Source: Rhizobiales bacterium Ga0077537
Lineage (GTDB): Bacteria; Pseudomonadota; Alphaproteobacteria; Rhizobiales; Hyphomicrobiaceae
Length of the DNA stretch: 64,000 bases
Reading direction: 5' to 3'
Assembly: GCA_001464955.1 (NCBI GenBank)
Contig: LNEM01000009.1
Span: forward strand, 186,001 to 250,000
The notes below the pieces were generated by a model, which was not told the origin of the DNA, did no database searches, and saw only the letters and a list, made by a program, of their open reading frames with translations. Of this stretch, positions 28,034 to 36,225 are shown one piece after another (the first letter of the stretch is position 1; each line of letters opens with the position of its first letter). The position numbers were made by a program, and so were the translations under genes.

Positions 28034-28714
28034 TCAGAGGAGGCGATCGTCGCCGGGGCCGAGGAGTTCGACGCCTTCTCGCGCCGGGTCGGCGAGCGCC
28101 GGGTTGGCGGCCGAGATCTGCAGCAGATCGTCCGGCGCCGGGGCGAGGAGATCATCCAGTCCGAGGCCATCGCCGGCGCTGCAGTCGAGCCAGCGGGCAA
28201 ACGCCGCCGGCTGGATGATCGCCGGCATCCGGGGATGGAAGTGTTGCACCGTGGCGTTCGCGGCGACCGTCAGGATGGCCATGGTCTCGAGTTCGCTGCC
28301 GTCGGCGCCGAGCCAGTGCTCGAAGAGCCCCGCGAGAGCCATCGGGCCGCCGACGCGGGGCGAGAAGCGGTGTACGCTGCGGGCGCGGCCCGTACCCGTC
28401 CAGACATAAAAGCTGTCGGCGGGAATGAGGCAGCGGCGGTGGCGCAGTGCCCCGCGGTAGGCCGGCCTGGTCGCTGCGGTTTCGGCCCGGGCGTTGAAGA
28501 GGTGCGGCTTCTCGGGCGGCTTCCTCGACCAGGACGGGTGCAGGCCCCACAGCACGAGGCGGAAGGCCGGCTGGCCGGCGTGGTCCGGTCGCACGATCGC
28601 CACGGGCTCTCCCGGCGCAATGTTGTAGCGCGGGGGGAACGTCTCGATCGACGAGAGGCCGAAGGCGCTTCGCACGACGTCGGGCGTCGAAAAGAGGGCG
28701 TAGCGAGAGCACAT
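28034..28714 (-). CDS. SRAP family protein (YedK/HMCES-like) with a missing catalytic Glu
   Basis: SRAP proteins crosslink to abasic sites in single-stranded DNA through Cys2, protecting them from cleavage. This 226-aa protein starts MCSRYALF, giving the essential Cys2. Asn74 in FNARAET and His160 in HPRMPAII correspond to the other active-site residues. The usual Glu in the (F/Y)YEW motif is Val104 here (PADSFYVW; codon GTC, two changes from a Glu codon). The protein may still form the Cys crosslink but with altered reversal or stability. The start at 28714 is fixed by Cys2. It is divergent from the Nudix gene; I see no clear LexA site. Confidence 0.9.
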   Translation of the reverse strand: MCSRYALFSTPDVVRSAFGLSSIETFPPRYNIAPGEPVAIVRPDHAGQPAFRLVLWGLHPSWSRKPPEKPHLFNARAETAATRPAYRGALRHRRCLIPADSFYVWTGTGRARSVHRFSPRVGGPMALAGLFEHWLGADGSELETMAILTVAANATVQHFHPRMPAIIQPAAFARWLDCSAGDGLGLDDLLAPAPDDLLQISAANPALADPAREGVELLGPGDDRLL

Positions 28715-28833
28715 CGGGGTCCGTCTCCCGGAGCGGCGGCTGCCGGCGTCGGGGGCAGCACTCTGATTGACTAGCACGACGGGCACGGCCACAGATGCGG
28801 TCGTCGGGCGCGGGCAACGGAGGATCGGGCGGG

Positions 28834-29283
28834 ATGGCGATCGAGATCGAGCCGAGGCCGATCTGGCCGAGAGTGGGGGCGAGTTGCGCGGTGTTTCGCG
28901 ACGGCGCGATCCTGCTCGGCGAGCGCGGCAAGGGCGCGATGGCGGGCCGATGGAGCCTGCCGGGAGGTCATGTCGAGCCGGGTGAGACCACACGGGACGC
29001 TGCGTGCCGCGAGGTTCGCGAGGAGACCGGGGTCGTCTGCGAGGTGCTGGGGCTCGTCGATCTCAACGAGGTGATCCAGCGCGACGGTGGGACCGGCGAC
29101 GTCAGCTGGCATTATGTCATCACCGTCTATTTCGGGTGCTGGGTCAGCGGCGAGCCGGTGGCGGCCAGTGATTGCCGAGCCGCACGCTTCGTGCCGCTCG
29201 ACGGCTTGACGGCGGTGCCGTTGACTCCGGGCGCGACCGGCTTCATCGAAAAGGCTGCGGCGCTCTTCGCCGCCGGCCGTTGA
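28834..29283 (+). CDS. Nudix hydrolase
   Basis: This 149-aa protein has a complete Nudix box, GGHVEPGE followed by REVREETGV (GX5EX7REUXEEXGU), which binds Mg and hydrolyses nucleoside diphosphates linked to another group. The substrate is not readable from sequence; ADP-ribose-type or 8-oxo-dGTP-type activities are possible. I choose the ATG at 28834, preceded by GGAGG, instead of one at 28795 with no ribosome site. It is divergent from the SRAP gene, another nucleic-acid damage function. Confidence 0.9.
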   Translation: MAIEIEPRPIWPRVGASCAVFRDGAILLGERGKGAMAGRWSLPGGHVEPGETTRDAACREVREETGVVCEVLGLVDLNEVIQRDGGTGDVSWHYVITVYFGCWVSGEPVAASDCRAARFVPLDGLTAVPLTPGATGFIEKAAALFAAGR

Positions 29284-29329
29284 TTCGACCGATTGCGCAG
29301 CGACACTGCCGACGATGGAAAGGAACGCC

Positions 29330-29764
29330 ATGGGCATCCGGATCAGGGCAGCGGCGATGGGTGGCGCGGTGCTGGTTGGCGCCGGGATCGCAGTCGGTGC
29401 GTGTGGTCCGGTCCAAGCCCAGCCGGCGCAATCGGCTGCCGCCGACGTCGGCCGACCGCCGGATCCCAGGCCCTACGACGAGCGGCTGATGCGGCTCTCG
29501 GAAATCCTCGGCGCAGTGCATTATCTGAGGGAACTGTGCGGGCAGGCCGACGGCCAGAAGTGGCGGGACCGAATGCGCGAGATCCTCGATGCGGACGGCG
29601 GCAGCGCGCTGCGCAAGGCGATGCTGACACGCAGCTTCAACAACGGCTACCGCAGTTACGGGCGCACGTATCAATCGTGCACGCCGACCGCGCAGACGGC
29701 GATCGGGCGGTTTCTCGCCGAGGGCGCGCAGATCGCCGACGGGCTTGTCAAGTCGGTGCCGTGA
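29330..29764 (+). CDS. TIGR02301-type secreted protein
   Basis: This 144-aa protein has a signal peptide (about 1-32, GAVLVGAGIAVGACGPVQAQ) and a compact helical domain with RPYDERLMRLSEILGAVHYL, QKWRDRMREIL, FNNGYRSYGRTY and a pair of cysteines (LRELCG and YQSCTP) likely to form a disulphide. The pattern matches the TIGR02301 family, which I know only from Rhizobiales-type alphaproteobacteria. Function is unknown; a periplasmic location is expected. The ATG at 29330 follows AAAGGA. It trails the Nudix gene by 46 bases. Confidence 0.83.
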   Translation: MGIRIRAAAMGGAVLVGAGIAVGACGPVQAQPAQSAAADVGRPPDPRPYDERLMRLSEILGAVHYLRELCGQADGQKWRDRMREILDADGGSALRKAMLTRSFNNGYRSYGRTYQSCTPTAQTAIGRFLAEGAQIADGLVKSVP

Positions 29765-29964
29765 CGGCGTTTCACGGTCCACAAGCGACGCGCTGCTTGC
29801 TGTCCGCGCTCCTTCGCAGCGACGGCGCCGGAATTTAACCCTTATCGTTGCAAGTCCCACACGAGCCTGTCGGTCGTGTTAGGTGAGCCGCCGGGGTGCG
29901 GGTTGCGTCACGGCGCAGTCCGCAATTACGGATCGGACAATTCTGACGGCGACGGAGAGTGGCC

Positions 29965-30213
29965 ATGACGACGGGGCTTGGCCTTGGCGACAGCAGCGAC
30001 GAGAGCCTGCAGGCGCTGGATTGCATTCTCGAGGCTTGGGAAACCGGTACGGCCAAGGGCGTCGCGCCCGAGATGATGGCCTACGCCGCGATCTATACCG
30101 CGCTCTCCGATCTCGTGGCGAGTTACGGCGAGGACGCGGTCGCGGATCTCGCCGGCGGCCTCGTCGACCGGGTCAAGTCGGGCGAGTTCACACTCTACCG
30201 CGTGCGCCAGTAG
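29965..30213 (+). CDS. Small acidic helical protein, unknown
   Basis: This 82-aa soluble protein is mostly helical (LQALDCILEAWETGTAKGVAPEMM, YAAIYTALSDLVASYGEDAV) and ends FTLYRVRQ. I do not recognise it. The ATG at 29965 has GGAGAG about six bases upstream; a GTG six bases earlier is the alternative. The 200-base gap before it is AT-richer and contains TTAACCCT (29835-29842), one mismatch from the CtrA half-site TTAACCAT. It is convergent with the LysE exporter. Confidence 0.65.
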   Translation: MTTGLGLGDSSDESLQALDCILEAWETGTAKGVAPEMMAYAAIYTALSDLVASYGEDAVADLAGGLVDRVKSGEFTLYRVRQ

Positions 30214-30235
30214 GCCGACGCGGCGACACGCGCAA

Positions 30236-30892
30236 TCAGAGCGCCTTCCAGACCAGTTCTCCGACCAGCACGGCGCCGGCTCCTGCGAGCAGCAGGCCGG
30301 CGACCTGATTGATGCGCGTCATCGAATTGTTGTCGAGGCGGTGACGCACGCGATTGATCAGGTGGGACGCGATCAGCCAATAGACGAAGCTGCCGGCCAT
30401 GATGGCCAATGTGATGGCGATGGCGTCGGCACGGGTCGCGACCTCGACGAAGGTACTCGCGGCGCCGAAAATCGCAATGAGCGCCAGCACGGCCCCAGGA
30501 TTGGTGATGGTGAGCACGAGATGCTTCGGGATGTCCCAGGCGTAGTCGGCGAGCGTCGCGTTGGCGGCCTCGTGGACGTCACGGAACGTGTTGCGGGAGA
30601 AAAACAGCTTGGTGCCCGAGACGATGAGGGCAACGCCGCCGATGATCTGGATGACGCCGCGATAGTGCGTCACGGCGCCGGATAGCGCCTTGACGCTGAA
30701 CGCGGCGATGAGAGCCAGCAGAGCGTCACCCAACAGGATACCGATGCCGGCGGCCAGGCCGCCGAAGAAGCCGCGTTCGGCTGCCCGCTGGAGCGCCAGC
30801 AGATTGATCGGGCCGATCGGGAGGGCGATCAGGACGCCCATGATGAAGCCGACCGGAATGATCAGAGGATTGGGAACGAGGCTCGTCAGCAC
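30236..30892 (-). CDS. LysE family amino-acid exporter
   Basis: This 218-aa inner-membrane protein has about six hydrophobic segments and the LysE-type opening GFIMGVLIALPIGPINLLAL, where the GPxxL motif is characteristic. Such proteins export amino acids or related small molecules using the proton gradient. The start is GTG at 30892 with GAGGG seven to twelve bases upstream; a longer open frame to 31087 lacks support and would put a basic tail before the first helix. It is divergent from the secreted unknown protein. Confidence 0.88.
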   Translation of the reverse strand: MLTSLVPNPLIIPVGFIMGVLIALPIGPINLLALQRAAERGFFGGLAAGIGILLGDALLALIAAFSVKALSGAVTHYRGVIQIIGGVALIVSGTKLFFSRNTFRDVHEAANATLADYAWDIPKHLVLTITNPGAVLALIAIFGAASTFVEVATRADAIAITLAIMAGSFVYWLIASHLINRVRHRLDNNSMTRINQVAGLLLAGAGAVLVGELVWKAL

Positions 30893-31031
30893 GCCTGACC
30901 CTCGCACGGTGGCGCTGTGCCCGGAGAGGTCAGGCAGCGCAGGGATGGCGATGGCTTTCGATGGTGGCGAGCAGCGGCGCGGCGTACTGTCCGGCGAGTG
31001 CCGTGTGCGATTGTCAAACGGAGATCTCCCC

Positions 31032-31625
31032 ATGGCGTCCGGCCTCGCGCCGAAAACCCTCCTTCGGACTCTACTGGTAGTGAGCATAGGGTTCGTTGTC
31101 CATGCACCGGCCTCGGCTCCTGCACAGAGTTTGCCGCCGCGTGACGCTCAGGCCGCATCGCAGGGCCAGTTGCCGCCGGTCACCCTGCCCACGCCCGTCG
31201 CCACGACGCGGGATGCCATCGCCGAAGCGGCTGCGACGGAGGACGTCGAGGAGATGCGCCACGCGTCGGAGCTGAACGAGTTGCCGCCGATCATCGGCGA
31301 CGGAACGGGGCCCGCGGATCTCGTCGCGGGGATCAAGACCCTCTCCGCTGACGGCAGCGGGCGGGACGTCCTCGTCCAGATCGGGCGGCTCCTCCAGACC
31401 CAACCCCTCGTGTTGCCTTTGGGGCGCGATATCGAGAACAACCGGATGTATGTCTGGCCGCACTTCGCAGAACGCGACCTCGCAACGCTCTCGACGGCGG
31501 AGACAATTGAGTTGGTGCGCATCGTCGGCGAGGCGGAGGCGCAACGCATGATCGTGGCGCGGCGCTATGAGGGGTTCACACTTTCGATCGGCGCTGACGG
31601 GACGTGGCATCGCCTCGGGCGGTGA
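31032..31625 (+). CDS. Secreted protein of unknown function
   Basis: This 197-aa protein begins with a signal peptide (about 1-30, LLVVSIGFVVHAPASAPAQS). A Pro/Thr/Ala-rich linker and a helical domain follow, with LPPIIGDGTGPADLVAGIKTL, DIENNRMYVWPHFAERDLATL and an ending GADGTWHRLG. I recognise no family. The ATG at 31032 has GGAGA eight bases upstream. It sits ahead of the tandem L,D-transpeptidases on the same strand, so an envelope role is possible but only inferred. Confidence 0.65.
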   Translation: MASGLAPKTLLRTLLVVSIGFVVHAPASAPAQSLPPRDAQAASQGQLPPVTLPTPVATTRDAIAEAAATEDVEEMRHASELNELPPIIGDGTGPADLVAGIKTLSADGSGRDVLVQIGRLLQTQPLVLPLGRDIENNRMYVWPHFAERDLATLSTAETIELVRIVGEAEAQRMIVARRYEGFTLSIGADGTWHRLGR

Positions 31626-31722
31626 GTGTACGGTGTTCGCTGGTAACCATGTCGAGGCCTGCCGTATGTCGCGACGGCGGCGGATCATTTACCAGTACTC
31701 GACACCCCGAATGAGAGATCCG

Positions 31723-32484
31723 ATGATCAAGCTGCTCACTGCTTTCGTACTCGCTTTCCTGTTGATCGTTCCGGCTGAGGCCCAGACCTGGGTGCCATGG
31801 CAGCAGCCGGGTGTCTCGTCGCAGCCGGCGCGCAAAGCCAACCCGAAGGCCGGCCGCGCCCAGAAGGCCAAGCCAAAGCCTCAGGCCACGGCGAGGGCGA
31901 GCACCAGCCCGTCGTTCAACTGGTGGAGCGACGACGAGGACGAGGACGAACGGCCGCAGCGCCAGTCGCAGGGGCCCGCACTGCTCGAGGGTGGCGCGCG
32001 TCCGTCGATCGCGCCGCAATCGCCGCAATCGACGCGGTACGTGTCCAACCATCCCGCGGGGACGATCGTCATCGATACGGCGGCGCGCCGGCTCTATCTC
32101 GTGCAGTCGGCGACGACGGCGCTGGTCTATCCGGTGGCCGTCGGTCGCGAGGGCTTCACCTGGACGGGGACGCAGCGGATCAGCCGCATGGCGAACTGGC
32201 CCGATTGGCACCCGCCCGCCGAGATGCGGCAGCGCGATCCGAGACTGCCGATCAAGATGACGGGCGGCATCCGCAATCCGCTCGGGGCCAAGGCGCTCTA
32301 TCTCGGCAATACGCTCTATCGCATCCACGGCTCCAACGACGCGCGGTCCATCGGGCGGGCTGCGTCGTCGGGCTGCTTCCGGATGCACAATCACCATGTG
32401 ATCGATCTGGCGCGCCGGGTCGGCGTCGGCACGCGGGTCGTCGTGGTCCGTGGATCGGGAACACGGACGGCCGAGGCGCGCTGA
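31723..32484 (+). CDS. L,D-transpeptidase (YkuD domain), first of a tandem pair
   Basis: This 253-aa periplasmic enzyme should make 3-3 crosslinks in peptidoglycan or attach proteins to it. A signal peptide (about 1-21, LLTAFVLAFLLIVPAEAQ) is followed by a Lys/Pro-rich and then acidic linker (SDDEDEDE). A YkuD domain begins near NHPAGTIVIDTAARRLYLVQ. The catalytic stretch is YRIHGSN followed by AASSGCFRM, giving the His and Cys of the active site. An in-frame ATG 12 bases earlier is an alternative start. The next gene is a close paralogue. Confidence 0.92.
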   Translation: MIKLLTAFVLAFLLIVPAEAQTWVPWQQPGVSSQPARKANPKAGRAQKAKPKPQATARASTSPSFNWWSDDEDEDERPQRQSQGPALLEGGARPSIAPQSPQSTRYVSNHPAGTIVIDTAARRLYLVQSATTALVYPVAVGREGFTWTGTQRISRMANWPDWHPPAEMRQRDPRLPIKMTGGIRNPLGAKALYLGNTLYRIHGSNDARSIGRAASSGCFRMHNHHVIDLARRVGVGTRVVVVRGSGTRTAEAR

Positions 32485-32530
32485 GCCGCGCGATCGACCG
32501 TCAGATCAGCATTCTCGGTCGACCTCGGGC

Positions 32531-32560
32531 CCTCGCCAGTCGCTGGCGGGGGCTTCGTCG
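32531..32560 (+). terminator. Hairpin after the first L,D-transpeptidase gene
   Basis: A 9-bp stem with one G-U pair (32531-32539 with 32543-32551, loop TCG) is followed by GGCTTCGTCG. It lies 47 bases after the stop and suggests the second transpeptidase has its own promoter. Confidence 0.45.
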
Positions 32561-32681
32561 TCACGGCGCGGTTCTTGCTGTGGGTGGCACCAGGACGGGC
32601 GCGACACGTTCACGTTCGCGACAGACCGTCTTCACAACACCGGTCTCAATACCATATCTTAGCGCGAGGGAGTAGAGCGCC

Positions 32682-33476
32682 ATGATATCGCGAGTTTTTC
32701 TCAGTTTGATCCCATTGGTTCTGGGTGCTGTGCCAGCCGCCGCGCAGGGGTGGTGGTGGGATACGGCGCCGCGTGACAGGGGGTATCGGGAGTACCGTGA
32801 GCGGAGCTACGGCTATCCACCCGGCTACTCGTACCGGTCGCCGCCAAGCTACGGCTATGGCCGTGGGTATGACCGTTACGAAGACGACGAGGACGATTTC
32901 GACGAGCCGCGGCCGCAGCGGCAGGCGCGGCCGTTTCCGAAGCTGATGGACGGTGGCGGGCGCCCCGCCGTACAGCCGATCGCACCGCAGTCGGTCGCCT
33001 ACGAGAGCCGGCATCCGGCCGGGACGATCATCATCGACACGGCAGGCCGGCAGCTGCTGCTTATCCAGCAGGGCGGGACGGCGCTCCGGTATCCGATCTC
33101 GGTCGGCCGCGAGGGCTTCACGTGGACGGGTACCGAAAAGGTCAGCCGCATCGCGGCGTGGCCGGACTGGCATCCGCCGGCCGAAATGCGAGAGCGCGAT
33201 CCGAAGCTGCCGGAAAAAATGACGGGCGGCGTCAAGAATCCGCTCGGCGCGAAAGCGATCTATCTCGGAAACACGCTCTATCGCATCCACGGCACGAATG
33301 ACGCCAAGAGCATCGGGCGTGCTGCCTCGTCGGGTTGTTTCCGGATGCTCAACGGACACGTGGTCGATCTGGCCGAGCGGGTGCAGATCGGCGCCGCTGT
33401 CGTCGTGGTGCCGAACCTTCGGGCGGCCGAAGCGATTCCGGCCATATCGCGGCCGCCTGCCCGTCAGGGGTCCTGA
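32682..33476 (+). CDS. L,D-transpeptidase (YkuD domain), second of a tandem pair
   Basis: This 264-aa paralogue of the preceding gene has a signal peptide (about 1-21, FLSLIPLVLGAVPAAAQ). A Tyr/Gly/Arg-rich linker (YPPGYSYRSPPSYGYGRGY) replaces the Lys/Pro linker and again ends in an acidic patch (EDDEDDFDE). The YkuD domain is nearly identical in layout, with RIHGTN and AASSGCFRML as the active site. The GTIIIDTAGRQLLLIQ strand aligns with the partner. Only the linkers differ strongly, so the pair may reach different depths of the wall or have different regulation. Confidence 0.92.
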   Translation: MISRVFLSLIPLVLGAVPAAAQGWWWDTAPRDRGYREYRERSYGYPPGYSYRSPPSYGYGRGYDRYEDDEDDFDEPRPQRQARPFPKLMDGGGRPAVQPIAPQSVAYESRHPAGTIIIDTAGRQLLLIQQGGTALRYPISVGREGFTWTGTEKVSRIAAWPDWHPPAEMRERDPKLPEKMTGGVKNPLGAKAIYLGNTLYRIHGTNDAKSIGRAASSGCFRMLNGHVVDLAERVQIGAAVVVVPNLRAAEAIPAISRPPARQGS

Positions 33477-33484
33477 CCCTGACG
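33462..33484. terminator. Hairpin enclosing the stop codon of the second L,D-transpeptidase
   Basis: An 8-bp perfect stem (33462-33469 with 33477-33484) has the TGA stop at 33474-33476 inside its 7-base loop. It lies between convergent genes and could end both transcripts. Confidence 0.4.
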
Positions 33485-33514
33485 GCAGCCGGCGCGGTGC
33501 GGCCAAGATGAGGC

Positions 33515-34846
33515 TTACGGCGCTCCTTCCAGGAACCGGACGGGAGCGCCGCCGGCGCTCGCCTCGATCTCTCCCTGCCACATCACGCGGCGGCCGCGGA
33601 CGAATGTTCCGACCGGCCAGCCCTTGACGCGCACGCCGTCGTAGGGCGTCCAGCGCGACCGCGACTGGATCCAGGCATTGGTGATCGTTTCGACACGGCC
33701 AAGATCGACGACGGTCAGGTCGGCGTCGTAGCCGACGGCGATGCGCCCCTTCCCTTGCATGCTGAAGATGCGCTGGGGGCCGGCGCTGGTCAGGTCGACG
33801 AGGCGCGAGAGCGTCAGGCGTCCGGCGTTGACGTGATCCAGCATCAAGGGAACCAGCGTCTGCACGCCCGTCATGCCCGAATGGCTCTCGGGATAGGGAT
33901 GGTGCTTCTCTTCCTCGGTATGCGGGGCGTGGTCCGAGCCGATCACATCCACGGTGCCGTCGGCGATGCCGGCCCAGATGCCGCGGCGATGGCTCTCGTC
34001 GCGGACCGGCGGGTTCATCTGGGCGAAGGTGCCGAGGCGCTCGTAACAGTCGGGCGCCACGAGCGTCAGGTGATGCGGCGTCACCTCGCACGTCGCCCAA
34101 TCCTTGTGATCGCGGAGCCAGGCGATCTCGTCGGCGGTCGAGATGTGCAGGACATGGATGCGGCGGCGATGCTTCTCGGCGAGACCGACGAGCCGGCGGG
34201 TGGCGATCATCGCGGCCTCGGGATCGCGCCAGAGGGGATGGGTCGCCGGATTGCCATGCTCGCGGAGGCCAGCGCGGGCGCGAAGTCGCGCCTCGTCCTC
34301 GGAGTGAAACGCCGCGCGGCGCGAGATACGGCCGACGATGCGGTCGAGGGATGGCTCGTCCTCGACCAGAAGGTCGCCGGTCGAGGCGCCCATGAAGACC
34401 TTGATGCCGGCGGAGGCCTCGAGCCGCTCGAGGGCCGGGATATCGTCGATATTCTCGCGGGTGCCGCCGACATAGAAAGCGAAGTCGCAATGCATGCGGT
34501 TGCGGGCGCGGGCGACCTTGTCGGCGAGTGCCTCGGCGCTCGTCGTCAGAGGCTTCGTATTCGGCATCTCGAAGACCGCCGTGACGCCGCCCATGACGGC
34601 CGCGCGGCTGCCGGTGTGGAGATCTTCCTTCTGCTCCAGGCCGGGCTCGCGGAAATGCACCTGGCTGTCGATCACGCCTGGGAGTACGTGCAGCCCCTTC
34701 GCGTCGATGATCTCGGCAGCGCGGGCGGCGCCAAGCCGGCCCACGGCCGCGATCCGGCCATCGCGCACGGCGATGTCGCGGACCCCTTCTCCGTCATGAT
34801 TGACGACGGTTGCGCCCTTGACGATCAGGTCATAGGTGTCTGACAT
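33515..34846 (-). CDS. Dihydroorotase-family amidohydrolase
   Basis: This 443-aa cyclic amidohydrolase probably interconverts carbamoyl-aspartate and dihydroorotate in pyrimidine synthesis. Metal ligands and motifs follow the class: DSQVHFREPG (HxH-like first motif, here QVHF with one His), GIKVFMGASTG (candidate carboxylated Lys), HVLHISTADE and CEVTPHHL (metal histidines), and GSDHAPHT (metal Asp). The first motif reads Gln-Val-His rather than His-x-His, which is unusual and may weaken one metal site. No pyrB is adjacent. Allantoinase or hydantoinase activity is the main alternative. It is divergent from ygfZ. Confidence 0.85.
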   Translation of the reverse strand: MSDTYDLIVKGATVVNHDGEGVRDIAVRDGRIAAVGRLGAARAAEIIDAKGLHVLPGVIDSQVHFREPGLEQKEDLHTGSRAAVMGGVTAVFEMPNTKPLTTSAEALADKVARARNRMHCDFAFYVGGTRENIDDIPALERLEASAGIKVFMGASTGDLLVEDEPSLDRIVGRISRRAAFHSEDEARLRARAGLREHGNPATHPLWRDPEAAMIATRRLVGLAEKHRRRIHVLHISTADEIAWLRDHKDWATCEVTPHHLTLVAPDCYERLGTFAQMNPPVRDESHRRGIWAGIADGTVDVIGSDHAPHTEEEKHHPYPESHSGMTGVQTLVPLMLDHVNAGRLTLSRLVDLTSAGPQRIFSMQGKGRIAVGYDADLTVVDLGRVETITNAWIQSRSRWTPYDGVRVKGWPVGTFVRGRRVMWQGEIEASAGGAPVRFLEGAP

Positions 34847-34969
34847 GCCTCGGTGCTCGCTTCGGCTCGGCCGCTCGGCGGCGGATGTTGCTGTGGGGTC
34901 GAGTTAGCGCATTCCAGGTCCAGGTAGAAGCCCCAAGGCGCGCCCGCGGACCGGCAAGTGAGGGCGGCC

Positions 34970-35827
34970 ATGACTGGGACGAGCATAGCGGATTTGTCCG
35001 ATCGCGGGGTGATTGCGGTTATGGGCGAGGATGCGCAAGGTTTCCTCGACAATCTCGTCACGAACGACATCGAACTTCTCGATCGACAACGGGCGATACA
35101 TGCGGCGCTGCTCACGCCGCAGGGCAAGATCCTCTTTGCGTTCTTCATCGTGCCGCGTGGCGACGGGTTCCTGCTCGAGACCGCGCGGTCGAGTGTTCCG
35201 GCGCTCATGAAGCGGCTCACGCTCTATCGCCTCCGGGCCAAGGTGACGTTCGAGGATCTGTCGGACCGGACAGCGGTGCTGGCGGCGTGGGGGCCGGACG
35301 GCGCGCTGCCTCCCGGCGCCGTGGCGTGGCCGGATCCGCGGGATGGGCGGCTCGGCTCGCGGATCATCGTGGCGCTCGACCAGGTCCCGGAGGCGAGCGC
35401 CGACGTCGCCGATTACGATCTCAGACGTGTGGCGCTCCGGGTGCCGGAGGCCGGGCGCGACTATGTGCTCGGCGATACGTTCCCGCACGAGGCGCGCATG
35501 GATCTCCTCGCCGGGGTGTCGTTCACGAAGGGTTGCTACGTGGGCCAGGAGGTGGTGGCGCGCATGCAGCACAAGACCGTCGTGCGCAAGCGTGTCGTGC
35601 GGATTGCCGCCGACGGCGCGTTGCGCGAGGGCTCAGACATTCTCTTTGGCGAAGCGGTGATCGGGCGGGTCGGTACGGTGGCCGGATCGTCGGCGCTGGC
35701 GATGCTCCGCCTCGACCGGGCGCTGGAGGCGAAGGACAAGGGGCTCGTACTCACGGCCGATGGTGTGGACCTCGCCGTCCATGACGAGGATCTCGGCGCC
35801 TATGCCGCGGCAGCCGCGCGCGCGTGA
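34970..35827 (+). CDS. ygfZ: YgfZ/GcvT folate-binding Fe-S cluster maintenance protein
   Basis: This 285-aa protein is related to the T-protein of glycine cleavage but acts in folate-dependent upkeep of certain Fe-S enzymes. The diagnostic motif KGCYVGQEVVARMQHK (about residues 184-199) includes the conserved Cys. The N-terminal GEDAQGFLDNLVTNDIE and AALLTPQGKILFAF are also typical. The ATG at 34970 has GAGGG five bases upstream; a GTG 12 bases earlier is possible. A perfect intrinsic terminator follows. Confidence 0.93.
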   Translation: MTGTSIADLSDRGVIAVMGEDAQGFLDNLVTNDIELLDRQRAIHAALLTPQGKILFAFFIVPRGDGFLLETARSSVPALMKRLTLYRLRAKVTFEDLSDRTAVLAAWGPDGALPPGAVAWPDPRDGRLGSRIIVALDQVPEASADVADYDLRRVALRVPEAGRDYVLGDTFPHEARMDLLAGVSFTKGCYVGQEVVARMQHKTVVRKRVVRIAADGALREGSDILFGEAVIGRVGTVAGSSALAMLRLDRALEAKDKGLVLTADGVDLAVHDEDLGAYAAAAARA

Positions 35828-35869
35828 GACGGGGCTGAGAGGCTGCACGCTCCAGCCGAAACGAAAGTA

Positions 35870-35900
35870 CCCCGGAGCAGAGCTCCGGGGTGGGTTTCTT
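35870..35900 (+). terminator. Rho-independent terminator after ygfZ
   Basis: A perfect 9-bp GC-rich stem (35870-35878 with 35882-35890, loop AGA) is followed by TGGGTTTCTT. It serves ygfZ. On the minus strand TACTTTCGTTT follows the stem, so it can also end the transcript of the small secreted peptide. Confidence 0.85.
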
Positions 35901-35992
35901 CCGAAATCACCAGCAGACACGTCAACCTGCCGGGAATGATCCGTGTCGTCCGGCGACGCGGAAGAGAACCGGAGTGGGCAAGGAGGTTCGCC

Positions 35993-36121
35993 TCACTTGC
36001 CGTAGTAGGGGTTGCACCAGTCGGCCGTGGTCATGTCGGCGTGGACGGGCGTGGAGGTCGAGGCCGAAGCGGCGCCGGCGAGGAGGCCGAGGGCGATGAT
36101 GGAGGCGACGATGGTCTTCAT
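35993..36121 (-). CDS. 42-residue secreted peptide
   Basis: This short gene encodes MKTIVASIIALGLLAGAASA (signal peptide, about residues 1-20), then a mature piece of about 22 residues, STSTPVHADMTTADWCNPYYGK. The mature part has one Cys and an aromatic DWCNPYYGK end. The ATG at 36121 has GGAGA eight bases upstream. A good sigma-70 promoter sits at 36196-36225 and a terminator at 35870-35890 closes the unit, so it looks like a complete single-gene transcript. I do not recognise the family. An export, envelope or signalling role is possible, but nothing in the sequence proves one. Confidence 0.75.
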   Translation of the reverse strand: MKTIVASIIALGLLAGAASASTSTPVHADMTTADWCNPYYGK

Positions 36122-36195
36122 GGGAAGTCTCCGTCTGTGTCTGGTTCGGGGTGGCTGCGGAAGCGGCCTCGTTGTGTGCCCCGTTCGATGGATTG

Positions 36196-36225
36196 AATAT
36201 AAACATCGTTCAGATCGAATGTAAA
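36196..36225 (-). promoter_or_regulatory. Sigma-70-type promoter of the small secreted peptide
   Basis: On the minus strand TTTACA (36225-36220, five of six to TTGACA) is followed after 18 bases by TATATT (36201-36196, five of six to TATAAT). The region is markedly AT-rich. The -35 and -10 lie within a 13-base direct repeat (36191-36203 and 36213-36225, 11 of 13 identical, 22-base period), which could also be an operator. Confidence 0.6.

Noticed and set aside
36191-36225. Direct repeat read purely as a tandem operator
   Set aside because: The two copies coincide with the -35 and -10 of a good minus-strand promoter, so the similarity can be explained by the promoter alone. I kept the promoter call and mention the operator only as a possibility.
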